This document shows, in pieces, positions 15,777 to 23,672 of a DNA stretch of 64,000 bases; positions within the stretch are counted from its first letter, which is position 1, and the number at the start of each line of letters is the position of its first letter. Source of the stretch: Anaerocolumna xylanovorans DSM 12503 (GTDB lineage: Bacteria; Bacillota; Clostridia; Lachnospirales; Lachnospiraceae). The position numbers and the translations under genes were made by a program. The stretch is from the NCBI RefSeq assembly GCF_900143645.1, contig NZ_FRFD01000004.1, positions 62,001 through 126,000 on the forward strand. The letters run 5' to 3'. The notes below the pieces were generated by a model. It had not been told where the DNA came from, did not search any database, and saw only the letters and a program-made list of their open reading frames with translations.

Positions 15777-15896
15777 ATGAAAAAAGCACCCTTTTCAGAG
15801 TGCTCTACGATTCTCATGAGCTCTACAGCCCTTGATTTAACTGTCTTTTTAATAAGCTGGAAAAGGGATTCGAACCCTCGACTTCCTCATTACGAG
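15777..15896. repeat. attR-side 120-bp direct repeat
   Basis: Identical to 2421-2540. It includes the 3' half of the intact tRNA-Thr and its terminator, so the island brings its own copy of the tRNA end and terminator and keeps the gene functional. Confidence 0.92.
15780..15804 (-). terminator. Terminator of the tRNA pair
   Basis: On the minus strand AGCACTC, loop, GGGTGCT, then TTTTTT. The same hairpin is present in the left repeat (2424-2448). Confidence 0.75.
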
Positions 15897-15927
15897 TGAG
15901 GTACTCTACCGACTGAGTTATTCCAGC
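15856..15927 (-). tRNA. tRNA-Thr (CGT)
   Basis: 72 bases; acceptor arms GCTGGAA and TTCCAGC pair over 7 bp, T-loop GGTTCGAATCC, anticodon loop CTCGTAA in the stem CCTCA/TGAGG gives anticodon CGT. CCA is not encoded. It is the integration target of the satellite. Confidence 0.92.
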
Positions 15928-15938
15928 AAATAAAAAAT

Positions 15939-16011
15939 CGAGGTGACGGGATTCGAACCCACGGCCTCTGCGTCCCGAACGCAGCGCTCTACCAATCTGA
16001 GCCACACCTCG
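15939..16011 (-). tRNA. tRNA-Pro (CGG)
   Basis: 73 bases; acceptor CGAGGTG pairs with CACCTCG, T-loop GGTTCGAATCC, anticodon loop TTCGGGA in stem CTGCG/CGCAG gives anticodon CGG. It lies 11 bases before tRNA-Thr and is probably co-transcribed with it. Confidence 0.92.
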
Positions 16012-16176
16012 TTTTGAATATACTGACAAATTAATCTTGCCAAACTATTATGCTACTTTCAAGGCAAAAAGTCAAGATGAAATTAATATATTTTGCCTAA
16101 TAATATTACAATTATATGTATTACTTCATAAAAATGGAATATATATTTAAGTAGAAACTTGTATTTGAGGTCTCCT

Positions 16177-17475
16177 ATGACAATATATGTGGTACAACCG
16201 GGTGACACGATATATTCTATTGCTGAAGCCTATAAAGTATCACCGGAAACTCTTATCCGGGATAATGGAATTGTAAATTATAATAATTTAGTTGTCGGAC
16301 AGACTATTGCCATAGTCTACCCTTTGGAAGTTTATACTGTTATGCCGGGCGATTCCTTATACAGTATAGCAGCATCAACCGGTGTATCACCACTTGTGTT
16401 GTTAAGAAATAATCCCCAATTGTCAGCCAGAAGTTACCTTTATCCCGGTGAACAATTAGCTTTAAGATATGATAATAACAAAGGACGCCTTAAAACCAAT
16501 GGTTTTGTCTATCCTTTTATTGACCAGGCAATTTTAAAAAAGACCTTACCCTATCTTAGTTTCCTTACTATATTTGGGTATTCCCTTTCTCCTGATGGAA
16601 CACTAACAGGAAATGACGATGATCCGCTTATCAATATGGCAAAGCTTTACGGCGTTGCTCCGATTATGGTATTAAGCTCTTATAACTCTGCTGATTCAAA
16701 CACTTCAAATTCTTATTTTACTCAAATAAATTCTGAAGAAACCAATAGAATTACCTTCACCGCTATTATTGCTAAAATGATTGAGAAGGGATATCTTGGT
16801 ATAAATATTTATGTACAAAAAGTTACCGAGGAAACCCTGAATATCCTCCGAATAAATCTTAGTTCTTTTTCTTCTTTTCTAAAGGAACAAGGACTACTCA
16901 TTATGCTAACTCTTACTCCTGAAATCTTTGACCTTCCTCAAGGGATTACTTATCTTAATGTTGATTACAGTATCATAGCCGAACTTGTAGATTATATCCT
17001 GCTGCTCTCTTACAATTGGGGTTATACCTATGGTCCCCCTGCTGCTGTAACCCAGGTCAATATCGTGAGAAGAAATCTGGACTATGCCATTACACAAATA
17101 CCTTCTCAAAAGATATTTTTAGGAGTACCAATTATCGGGTATGACTGGAACTTAACGTCACAAAATGGCTATGCCACAGCCAATGCCTTAACCTCTGATG
17201 CAGCCGTTTTATTAGCCGCTGATGTTGGAGCTAATATTCAATTTGATTATGAAGCTATGGCGCCTTATTTCACTTATACCAGCAGAGATAATAATATAGA
17301 TATCAACCATATTGTATGGTTTAAAGACGCCAGAAGTATTGATGTACTTTTCGGATTAATTCAGGAATACAGTCTTTCCGGCTCAGCAATCTGGAATATC
17401 ATGCATTTTTTTACTCAAATGTGGTTTATTGTTAATACTCAATATGAGATTATCGGACCTTTTGACAATATTTAA
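16177..17475 (+). CDS. LysM-LysM-GH18 protein (SleL/YaaH-like), active site altered
   Basis: 432 residues. Two LysM repeats (about 3-46, YVVQPGDTIYSIAEAY, and 52-97, YTVMPGDSLYSIAAST) are followed by a GH18 barrel (about 105-425), as in the spore cortex-lytic N-acetylglucosaminidases SleL and YaaH. The catalytic strand normally reads DGVNIDFE; here it is GINIYVQ (208-214), so the Asp and the general-acid Glu are replaced by Tyr and Gln. It probably binds peptidoglycan without cutting it, or uses another residue. No signal peptide, as in spore-localised members. Start at ATG 16177 with GAGG upstream. Confidence 0.8.
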   Translation: MTIYVVQPGDTIYSIAEAYKVSPETLIRDNGIVNYNNLVVGQTIAIVYPLEVYTVMPGDSLYSIAASTGVSPLVLLRNNPQLSARSYLYPGEQLALRYDNNKGRLKTNGFVYPFIDQAILKKTLPYLSFLTIFGYSLSPDGTLTGNDDDPLINMAKLYGVAPIMVLSSYNSADSNTSNSYFTQINSEETNRITFTAIIAKMIEKGYLGINIYVQKVTEETLNILRINLSSFSSFLKEQGLLIMLTLTPEIFDLPQGITYLNVDYSIIAELVDYILLLSYNWGYTYGPPAAVTQVNIVRRNLDYAITQIPSQKIFLGVPIIGYDWNLTSQNGYATANALTSDAAVLLAADVGANIQFDYEAMAPYFTYTSRDNNIDINHIVWFKDARSIDVLFGLIQEYSLSGSAIWNIMHFFTQMWFIVNTQYEIIGPFDNI

Positions 17476-17504
17476 TGGCCTATACTTTACTAAAAACCAT
17501 TGTT

Positions 17505-17529
17505 AAAGGGGATAATTGCTATCCCCTTT
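17505..17529 (+). terminator. Hairpin after the LysM-GH18 gene
   Basis: AAAGGGGAT and ATCCCCTTT arms with a 7-base loop; only a weak T-run follows. Confidence 0.5.
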
Positions 17530-17612
17530 CAAATCATCAATATAGTTTATAGTAAATCACTAATTCCCTCTGACCCAAATGTTTTTTATTTCACACTAAC
17601 ACCAATGCATTT

Positions 17613-17641
17613 CGCAAGTTTACTTGCGAAACTGCCCAAAT
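17613..17641 (+). repeat. Dispersed hairpin element, copy 1
   Basis: CGCAAGTTTACTTGCG followed by AAACTGCCCAAAT. It matches 28 of 29 bases, inverted, at 62156-62184. The first part is a hairpin. Confidence 0.7.
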
Positions 17642-17646
17642 CAAAA

Positions 17647-17674
17647 GTGAATTATGCTTTTCAATAATTCACAC
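17647..17674 (-). repeat. Palindrome P1 at the DegV stop codon
   Basis: GTGAATTATGCTTTTCAATAATTCAC, the same palindrome as in the array at 18668-18973. Here it overlaps the end of a coding sequence and can act as its terminator stem. Confidence 0.75.
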
Positions 17675-18539
17675 TACGCTCTCCAAAAAAGCAGATTCCA
17701 ATCGCTCCGGGGCCTGAATGCGCTCCAATACTTGGGCTGATTACATTTACTATTACATGAGCATCTTTTACCTTTTCTTTTATAAGTTTGACAACATGTT
17801 CAGCATCCTCTGCTGCATCCCCATGAACCACGCAAATAGTGCCGGGGTTGTCGATAAAACTTCCCATCTGTTCCGCCATATTTGATACAATGGTTGACAG
17901 GGATTTTTTGCGCCCTCTGACGGTGCCGGCTGAAACCAATCTTCCTTCCTCGTTAATAACAAGAATAGGCTTGATATTAATCATACTTCCAACGATAGCA
18001 GTCATTTTCGATATCCTTCCGCCCCGCTGCAAATGGAATAAATTATCTACCGTAAATTGTACGCAGAAGTTCTCACGGTGACTTTCAAGCCATTGCACTA
18101 TCTCCGTAAGGCTCTTGCCTGCTTCTTTTAATTCTACTGCCTTCATAATCATCAGACCTTGTCCCAAGGAGGCATTTAATGTATCAAATACAATAATGAC
18201 CGCTTCGGTATATTCTTCACATAATTCTCTTGCACCAGCAGCCACATTACTATAACCGCCGCTTAGAGCAGATGAAAAACTTATATGCAAAATATCCGTT
18301 CCTTCATTTATATATTTCAAAAAAGTAGAATGAATTACAGCCGGATTGCTGGCCATAGTTGTGGGCATTAATCCATTCCTCATACTGTCGTAAAATTCTT
18401 TTGGTGTAAGATTGACTTCCTCTCCATACACCGTATCATTCAATTCGTAGTAATGGGGGATGATTCCTACCCCTTTTTCTTTAATGTACTCGGGTAATAA
18501 ATCACAATTTGAATCTGTTGTAATAACAAAATCTTTCAT
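17661..18539 (-). CDS. DegV family fatty-acid-binding protein
   Basis: 292 residues, the usual DegV length. ITTDSNCDL at the start, then the fatty-acid pocket segments TTMASNPAV, ISFSSALSGGY, VFDTLNASLGQG, LQRGGRISK and the C-terminal SPSIGAHSGPGAIGI. DegV/FakB proteins bind a fatty acid and present it to the FakA kinase; FakA is not in this window. The last codons (SVNY) and stop lie inside a GTGTGAATTATTGA palindrome that is repeated four times upstream of the gene. Confidence 0.9.
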   Translation of the reverse strand: MKDFVITTDSNCDLLPEYIKEKGVGIIPHYYELNDTVYGEEVNLTPKEFYDSMRNGLMPTTMASNPAVIHSTFLKYINEGTDILHISFSSALSGGYSNVAAGARELCEEYTEAVIIVFDTLNASLGQGLMIMKAVELKEAGKSLTEIVQWLESHRENFCVQFTVDNLFHLQRGGRISKMTAIVGSMINIKPILVINEEGRLVSAGTVRGRKKSLSTIVSNMAEQMGSFIDNPGTICVVHGDAAEDAEHVVKLIKEKVKDAHVIVNVISPSIGAHSGPGAIGICFFGERSVNY

Positions 18540-18667
18540 CTTTCATCTCCCTTTTAATTTTATGTAAACTTACAAATATATTATACCTGATAATTACCGT
18601 TGTTGTATAGATTTTACATGTGATTTCTCAATAAATTTTACACTGACTCCCAGGGCAGTAAATCAGA

Positions 18668-18973
18668 GTGTGAATTATGCTTTTCAATAATTCACACCAC
18701 TGCCGGCCCTTCTCAGTACACCTCAAGTTTGTGCCGAGGATTTCGCAGGCACTTGTGTGAATTATGCTTTTCAATAATTCACACATACTGCCATCCCTTC
18801 TCAGTACACCTCAAGTTTGTGCCGAGGATTTCGCAGGCATAAACTTGTGTGTGAATTATGCTTTTCAATAATTCACACATACTGCCATCCCTTCTCAGTA
18901 CACCTCAAGTTTGTGCCGAGGATTTCGCAGGCATAAACCTTGTGTGTGAATTATGCTTTTCAATAATTCACAC
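18668..18973. repeat. Tandem array of paired palindromes
   Basis: Four copies of a 30-base palindrome P1 (GTGTGAATTATGC-TTTTC-AATAATTCACAC) at 18668, 18755, 18849 and 18944, with periods of 87, 94 and 95 bases. Between them is a conserved 64-base spacer holding a second dyad P2, CAAGTTTGTGCC and GGCATAAACTTG (for example 18812-18823 and 18836-18847). It fills the gap between DegV and the split ATPase gene. Not a CRISPR, because spacers are near-identical. Confidence 0.85.
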
Positions 18974-19102
18974 TATACACCAAATAATTGAAAGTCTTGC
19001 ATTTTGACAAATTATCCGAAAGGAATATTTTTCGATTGCCTTTTATTTCACACTATTCGCCATATTTTCATATAATACAATATAATAAAATCGGAGGAGC
19101 CT

Positions 19103-19699
19103 ATGGGAGAGTTATTAAGAATAAACAATGTAAGCTATACCTACCATAGTTTAGACGGAGAAACAACGGCTCTAAAAGATGTTTCTTTTCATGTTAATGA
19201 CGGCGAATTTCTCGCTATCGTCGGACCAAGCGGCTGTGGTAAATCAACTCTACTCTCATTGATAGCAGGGCTTATTCTCCCTGATACCGGTGAAATTCTA
19301 ATAGATGGAAAAGATTTAAAATCATCTGGCAAAAATATTGGATACATGCTTCAAAAGGATCATTTACTGGAATGGCGATCCACTCAAAAAAATCTCACTC
19401 TTGGCCTTGAGATACAGCATAAGCTGACCGACAACAGCTATGTTTGTATCAATGAAATGCTTTCAACCTATGGTCTTATAACATTTCGTGATTCCAAACC
19501 TTCTTCTTTATCCGGCGGTATGAGGCAAAGAGCCGCTCTTATCAGAACGCTTCTGTTAGAGCCCGATATTCTTCTTCTGGATGAACCCTTTTCTGCTCTT
19601 GACTATCAGACCCGTATTGAAGTCTCCGACGATATATGGGGTATTATAAGGAAAGAGCATAAAACAGCCATCTTAATTACCCACGACATATCAGAAGCT
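19103..19699 (+). pseudogene. ABC importer ATPase, 5' part (split gene)
   Basis: First 199 codons of an ATPase of the SsuB/TauB/NrtD class: Walker A GPSGCGKST, Q-loop LQKDHLLEW, signature LSGGMRQRAALIRTL, Walker B ILLLDEPFSALD, H-loop ITHDISEA. After the core GAAGCT (19694-19699) the sequence changes to element DNA and the frame ends in a random tail at 19768. The missing 59 codons are at 22134-22313. Joined at the core the gene reads ISEA-VSMADRIIVL without a shift, giving 258 residues, the normal length. AGGAG precedes ATG 19103. Alone it makes a truncated ATPase. Confidence 0.9.
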
Positions 19700-19794
19700 A
19701 TACCAACCAAAATACTATTTTCTTTTTCTGTCAAAATTCACCTTATTTCAACTTCTTTCATATATTAATAAAAAAGCAAAGGAGTGAATTCTAT

Positions 19795-20046
19795 ATGTCT
19801 GACAATCCAAACAATAAGGACGTAAAACAGGCTGGTTGTCCCGGCTGCGGAGGTGGCTGGCCGAATCGGCCATGGGGTCCCGGTCCTTGGGGTCCCGGTC
19901 CTTGGGGTCCTGGTCCTTGGGGTCCTGGTCCTTGGGGTCCCGGTCATGGTCCCGGCCCCTGGGGTCCCGGTCATGGCCCTGGTCCTTGGGGTCCCAGACC
20001 TCCCAGAAGACCCGGCCCGTGGGGACCTGGTCCGTGGGGTCGTTAA
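19795..20046 (+). CDS. Gly-Pro-Trp-rich repeat protein
   Basis: 83 residues. After a polar start (MSDNPNNKDVKQ) and a CPGCGGG motif, about 60 residues are repeats of PWGPG with GHGPG variants. The DNA is a matching array of 15-base units (GGTCCTGGTCCTTGG-like). No signal peptide. AAAGGAG lies 13 bases before the ATG. The repeats keep long frames open on other strands and phases, but only this one has a ribosome site and a coherent composition. Gly/Pro/Trp repeats suggest a structural or surface/spore-coat type protein; function unknown. Confidence 0.7.
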   Translation: MSDNPNNKDVKQAGCPGCGGGWPNRPWGPGPWGPGPWGPGPWGPGPWGPGHGPGPWGPGHGPGPWGPRPPRRPGPWGPGPWGR

Positions 20047-20115
20047 TCATATTTTTTAAAGTAAATTATAGATTCATGCCCCATTTATTATCCAATGTTT
20101 AAATCCTCACACCCG

Positions 20116-20162
20116 GGAGCTGCCGTAGAGCTTTCAGACCAAGAAAGCTCTACGGCAGCTCC
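20116..20162. terminator. Perfect 20-bp hairpin
   Basis: GGAGCTGCCGTAGAGCTTTC and its exact complement separated by AGACCAA. It lies between two convergent genes and contains the stop codon of the minus-strand gene; a shared two-way terminator. Confidence 0.7.
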
Positions 20163-20356
20163 TTACTTATTTTTTTGCTTCCGTCACAGTCTCTGCTTAG
20201 CTCCTCGATATAACTTATTAGTTGCTCATACACCACATACCTGTCTGGCTCCGCCTCTCCTATTACCCTCTGATACAAAGCTTCCGCTATCAGTTGATTG
20301 CAGATATCAGCAGCAAGCCTCATTCCATCATTGACATTATTAATGACAATTTTCAT
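20150..20356 (-). CDS. 68-residue hypothetical protein
   Basis: Begins MKIVINNVNDGMRLAAD, helical and acidic, no motif recognised. Its stop codon lies in the 20-bp hairpin. It is read away from the recombinase gene, with about 115 bases between them. It could be the directionality or regulatory factor of the element by position, which is only a guess. Ribosome site weak (GGAAATAAAT). Confidence 0.45.
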   Translation of the reverse strand: MKIVINNVNDGMRLAADICNQLIAEALYQRVIGEAEPDRYVVYEQLISYIEELSRDCDGSKKISKELP

Positions 20357-20470
20357 ATTTATTTCCAGTTAAATATCTTATCACAGACTATTCGCCTTGG
20401 ATTTGTTTTATGTAAGAATCATCATGTTACTGCTTCCTTTCGGATATACATTAGTTAGGAGGTGTGTATT

Positions 20471-22129
20471 ATGAACATTGCCATATACAGCCGAAAATCC
20501 AAGTTTTCGGAAAAAGGTGAATCCATAGACAATCAAATCCAATACTGCAAAGATTACGCAGCAGTTCATTTGTCTTCCGTTTCCGAAAAGAATTTCATTC
20601 TTTATGAAGATGAAGGCTTCTCCGCTGCTACTTCCGTGAGACCGCAATTTCAAAAACTATTAACAGATATTAAAAATGGAAAAATACAAGTGCTTATGTG
20701 TTACCGGCTTGATCGGATTACCAGAAATGTATCTGACTTTTCAAAAACCTTGGAACTTTTAGAAAAAATGAATGTGGGATTTCTGTCTGCCACCGAAAAT
20801 TTCGATACCTCCACACCAATGGGGAAGGCCATGATATACATAGCCTCCGTCTTTGCACAACTGGAAAGGGAGACTATCGCCGAAAGAGTCCGTGACAATA
20901 TGCTCGCCCTCTCTAAGACGGGCAGGTGGCTGGGTGGGCTTACACCTCTTGGCTTTTCTTCCAGGGAAGTCATTTATCTTGATTCTGAATTCAAGGAAAG
21001 AAAGTTATACCAGCTTGTCCCATGCAAAGAGGAATTAAAAACTGTCTCCCTTTTATTCAATAAATACTTAGAATCTGGCAGCCTCTCTGCTGTTGAGAGT
21101 TATTGCCTTGCTTATGATATCAAGACTCAAAAGGGCTGTTTCTTTAATAAAAGCAGCATTGCACAGATCTTAGAAAATCCGACTTACTGCATGGGAGATG
21201 AAGCTTCTCATAATTACTTTTCAAAGCTGGGCTGTATCATAACCTTCCCTAAAAATGAATTTGATGGGAGTAAGGGTATCCTATGCTATAACCGGACGAA
21301 CCAGCAGAAAAAATCCTGCCGCAAAAAACGCCCGCCTGCCGAATGGATAATCGCATTAGGCAATCATAAGGGAATCATAGCAGGAAATCTCTACATAGAA
21401 GTACAAAATAGACTGAAACAAAATAAGGAAAAAGCCTCCCCCAGAAAGGATACCTCTTCCTTTTCCCTGGTTTCCGGTAAAATTCAATGTCTGGACTGCG
21501 GAGCTAAAATGCGTATTAAAAATATTAGGAAAAGTAATGGCCATACCCGCTTTAGCTATGCCTGCGAAATGAAAATGCTGTCAAAGGGAATCAGATGTAC
21601 CATTGCCAATATAAACGGAACGGATTTTGATGATAAACTGATGGATATCTTATGGAGCTATCTGGAACACTCTATTGATTACAATAAAATATTAAAATAT
21701 CTAAAACAAAAAGATACCCCAGGAAAATTGGAGGAAGATAATACTGCTTCCTCCTTAATAGCTTTGGAAAGAGAAAAAGAAAGATGTCAAAATGAGATAA
21801 ACACAATTGTAAGCCGCCTTTCAAAAGAATCCTCTTCCCTTTTGGAAAAATACCTTCTTCCAAGACTTGAAGAATTAGACAGGCAAGCAGGCGAAATTGA
21901 TCAAAAGATAACTATACTCTCGACTTCAATAAACAAAGATTATACGTCAGAAAAGTCCCCATTTTTTTCAAATAAGAAAGGAGGATTAAAATCTCTCCTG
22001 GCAGAAGCAAGTATTAACAGTAAAAAAGCAATAGTAAATGCAATGATTGACAGAATAGAATGGGACGGAAATACAGCATACATAAGCTTTCGTACACCGG
22101 ATGGGCAGCATTTTGGTATTGATAGGTGA
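20471..22129 (+). CDS. Large serine recombinase of the 2.43-kb element
   Basis: 552 residues. N-terminal resolvase domain with nucleophile Ser in IYSRKS (residue 7) and the following DRITRNVSDF and IASVFAQLERETIAERV; recombinase domain from about 165; zinc ribbon CLDCGAKM with a later Cys; coiled-coil at 430-490. This is the phiC31/TndX/SpoIVCA type. The TGA at 22127-22129 overlaps the first base pair of the right core GAAGCT. AGGAGG lies before ATG 20471. Confidence 0.92.
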   Translation: MNIAIYSRKSKFSEKGESIDNQIQYCKDYAAVHLSSVSEKNFILYEDEGFSAATSVRPQFQKLLTDIKNGKIQVLMCYRLDRITRNVSDFSKTLELLEKMNVGFLSATENFDTSTPMGKAMIYIASVFAQLERETIAERVRDNMLALSKTGRWLGGLTPLGFSSREVIYLDSEFKERKLYQLVPCKEELKTVSLLFNKYLESGSLSAVESYCLAYDIKTQKGCFFNKSSIAQILENPTYCMGDEASHNYFSKLGCIITFPKNEFDGSKGILCYNRTNQQKKSCRKKRPPAEWIIALGNHKGIIAGNLYIEVQNRLKQNKEKASPRKDTSSFSLVSGKIQCLDCGAKMRIKNIRKSNGHTRFSYACEMKMLSKGIRCTIANINGTDFDDKLMDILWSYLEHSIDYNKILKYLKQKDTPGKLEEDNTASSLIALEREKERCQNEINTIVSRLSKESSSLLEKYLLPRLEELDRQAGEIDQKITILSTSINKDYTSEKSPFFSNKKGGLKSLLAEASINSKKAIVNAMIDRIEWDGNTAYISFRTPDGQHFGIDR

Positions 22130-22313
22130 AGCTGTCTCTATGGCTGACCGTATCATTGTATTAAGCTGCCGTCCAGGAACCATAAAACGTGAAATAGATG
22201 TGACTCTTACTCTGGATGAAAGAACCCCCTTTAAAGCCAGAAGTTCTCCGGAATTCAAAGACTATTTCAACCTAATTTGGAAGGAGTTAAGTCATGGCAA
22301 AATCAGCGGCTAA
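22128..22313 (+). pseudogene. ABC importer ATPase, 3' part (split gene)
   Basis: From the core GAAGCT the frame reads EAVSMADRIIVLSCRPGTIKR and ends at 22313, which is the D-loop end and C-terminal tail missing from the fragment at 19103. It has no start codon of its own in frame with a ribosome site. Its last 20 bases overlap the permease start, the usual arrangement in these operons, so the two genes were one unit before insertion. Confidence 0.9.
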
Positions 22314-22750
22314 GAACACTTACTCTCCTTCTCACCAGCTTTTTTTAAAGAAATATTATAAGAGAAAACGCTCCATCCGCCTATTGCAACTTTTAATCAT
22401 CCTATTTTTTCTGGCTCTTTGGGAAATTACCACTCGTATCGGATTGGTGGATTCCTTTATATTCAGCAGTCCCTCCAGGGTGGCAGGGACTTTTCTTGAT
22501 ATGGCAGCTGACGGCACTATATTTTATCACACCGGCATTACCCTTCTTGAAACCTTTGTCAGCTTTACAATTGTAAATGTCTTTGGAATTGCAATTGCCA
22601 TATTACTGTGGTGGAATGAAAAGCTTGCAAAAGTGCTGGAGCCCTATCTTGTAGTGCTTAACAGCCTTCCAAAATCCGCACTGGCTCCGGTATTCATCGT
22701 ATGGCTGGGAAACAATGTAAAAACAATAATTGTGGCGGCAGTGTCCGTTG
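22294..22750 (+). pseudogene. ABC importer permease, 5' part (split gene)
   Basis: First 152 codons of a SsuC/TauC-type permease: cytoplasmic N-terminus, then membrane helices LLQLLIILFFLALWEI, LLETFVSFTIVNVFGIAIAIL and LVVLNSLPKSALAPVFIVWLG. The frame ends two codons after the core GTTG (22747-22750). The rest is at 30541-30890. Joined at the core it reads AAVSV-AVFSTIITLY in frame and gives 268 residues, the normal size. GGAG lies before ATG 22294. Confidence 0.9.
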
Positions 22751-22879
22751 AGTGAGTTGTAAAAATACAATTACATAATAAGAAGTAGTCCAAACGCTCT
22801 ATTGTAACAGGTAAATATCTTCCTATATAATAAATATGTATTAATTCAGATTAAATATATATCATCTCCCTCTTTTTCC

Positions 22880-22908
22880 CCAGGTATCAAAAACTTGGGG
22901 ATTTTTTC
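22880..22908 (+). terminator. Terminator at the element's left end
   Basis: CCCCAGG and CTTGGGG arms around ATCAAAAA, followed by ATTTTTT. It would stop reading from the broken permease gene into the element. Confidence 0.65.
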
Positions 22909-22917
22909 AAAAAGGCA

Positions 22918-22988
22918 TTGACTATTTCAGTAGTTATGTTATAATTTTTTCCAGAGGGGAATGCCCGGTCGTAATGGCCGGGGTTTTT
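22918..22988 (+). promoter_or_regulatory. Promoter with immediate hairpin (attenuator)
   Basis: TTGACT, 16 bases, TATAAT (22940-22945), then GCCCGG, loop, CCGGGG and TTTTTATT within about 40 bases of the expected RNA start. Either a very short RNA or a leader terminator controlling the Ltp-like locus that starts at 23049. Confidence 0.6.
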
Positions 22989-23048
22989 ATTGACAAAATA
23001 GGACTATTCTCCCATAATAGTTACACTATATTACACTTTAAATAAATT

Positions 23049-23565
23049 ATGGAAAATAAAAAAGGCGGAAAGCTAAAATTTATAATCATTGGTGTAGTAG
23101 TGCTGGTTGTGTTATTTACTCTTATTGATGGTGGAGAGGAAGAGAAAGAAAAAAATTCCATCAAATACTGGACAAGCCAAAGACATTGTAGAAGAACCAA
23201 AAGAAGAATCTAAGAAGGAAGTAACGGAAGAACCGAAAGAGGTTGCCCCTACAACTTCTGCTGAAACATCAAGTTTAACTATGGGTCAAAAAAATGCATT
23301 GAGCAGATCCAAAGAATATTTAGCTTACTCGTCTTTCTCACACAATGGATTAATTAAACAATTGGAATTTGATGGGTTTTCAACCGAAGACGCAACCTAT
23401 GCAGCAGACAATTGCGGAGCAGATTGGAACGAGCAAGCCGCCTTAAAAGCACAACAATACTTAAACTATTCTTCATTTTCACGTAGCGGATTAATTGAAC
23501 AATTGGAATTTGATGGGTTTACTAGGAAACAAGCAGAATATGGTTCTAATGCAGTAGGCTATTAA
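23049..23565 (+). pseudogene. Ltp-like surface protein, frameshifted at an A7 run
   Basis: ATG 23049 opens a basic start and a membrane helix (FIIIGVVVLVVLFTLI). This frame fails after a run of seven A (23149-23155); with one A fewer it joins the frame encoding a Pro/Glu linker and two copies of the Ltp repeat (SRSKEYLAYSSFSHNGLI, LKAQQYLNYSSFSRSGLI). Ltp-repeat lipoproteins cause superinfection exclusion in some phages (for example TP-J34). The protein could be restored by polymerase slippage or by A-run changes. No strong ribosome site before ATG. Confidence 0.7.
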
Positions 23566-23636
23566 AACATTACATGTTTGATGCTGATATCCGGAAAGAA
23601 TTGGATTTGGTAAATATAAAGTTTTTTATTAATCTG

Positions 23637-23672
23637 TATCCCGGAGGAATAAACCCTCCGGGATTTTTATAT
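23637..23672 (+). terminator. Terminator of the Ltp-like locus
   Basis: CCCGGAGG and CCTCCGGG arms around AATAAA, then ATTTTTAT. Confidence 0.8.

Larger units (their letters stand above)
2421..15896. mobile_element. tRNA-Thr-integrated phage satellite (PICI-like)
   Basis: A 13,356-bp unit between perfect 120-bp direct repeats (2421-2540 and 15777-15896), the right copy forming the 3' part of tRNA-Thr. The integrase lies against the right repeat. The order is integrase and repressor one way, then Cro-like protein, Rha antirepressor, HTH protein and helicase the other way, then a repeat-rich candidate origin, small genes, a terminase small subunit and a sigma factor. No large terminase, portal, capsid, tail or holin gene is present. 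Size and order resemble Gram-positive phage-inducible chromosomal islands; a prophage reduced by deletion is the alternative. Confidence 0.75.
19694..22133. mobile_element. 2.43-kb serine-recombinase element in the ATPase gene
   Basis: Bounded by GAAGCT at 19694-19699 and 22128-22133; unit length 2,434 bp. The restored target reads ATCAGAAGCTGTCTCTATGG and the joined ends of the element read GGTGAAGCTATACC. It contains a Gly-Pro-Trp repeat gene, a 68-residue gene and a large serine recombinase whose stop codon overlaps the right core. Such a minimal gene set fits a recombinase-driven intervening element that can leave its host gene intact when excised. Confidence 0.85.

Noticed and set aside
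15823..16029. 68-codon frame over the tRNA pair
   Set aside because: It lies entirely on the two tRNA genes and has no ribosome site.
18668..18973. Regular repeats with spacing near 95 bases, considered as CRISPR
   Set aside because: Repeats are perfect palindromes and the spacers are nearly identical to each other, with a second dyad; no cas gene is present.
19748..20102. Additional long frames on both strands over the Gly-Pro-Trp repeat
   Set aside because: They are open only because of the 15-base repeat; none has a ribosome site, and two encode monotonous GSRSL- or DPKDQ-type repeats.
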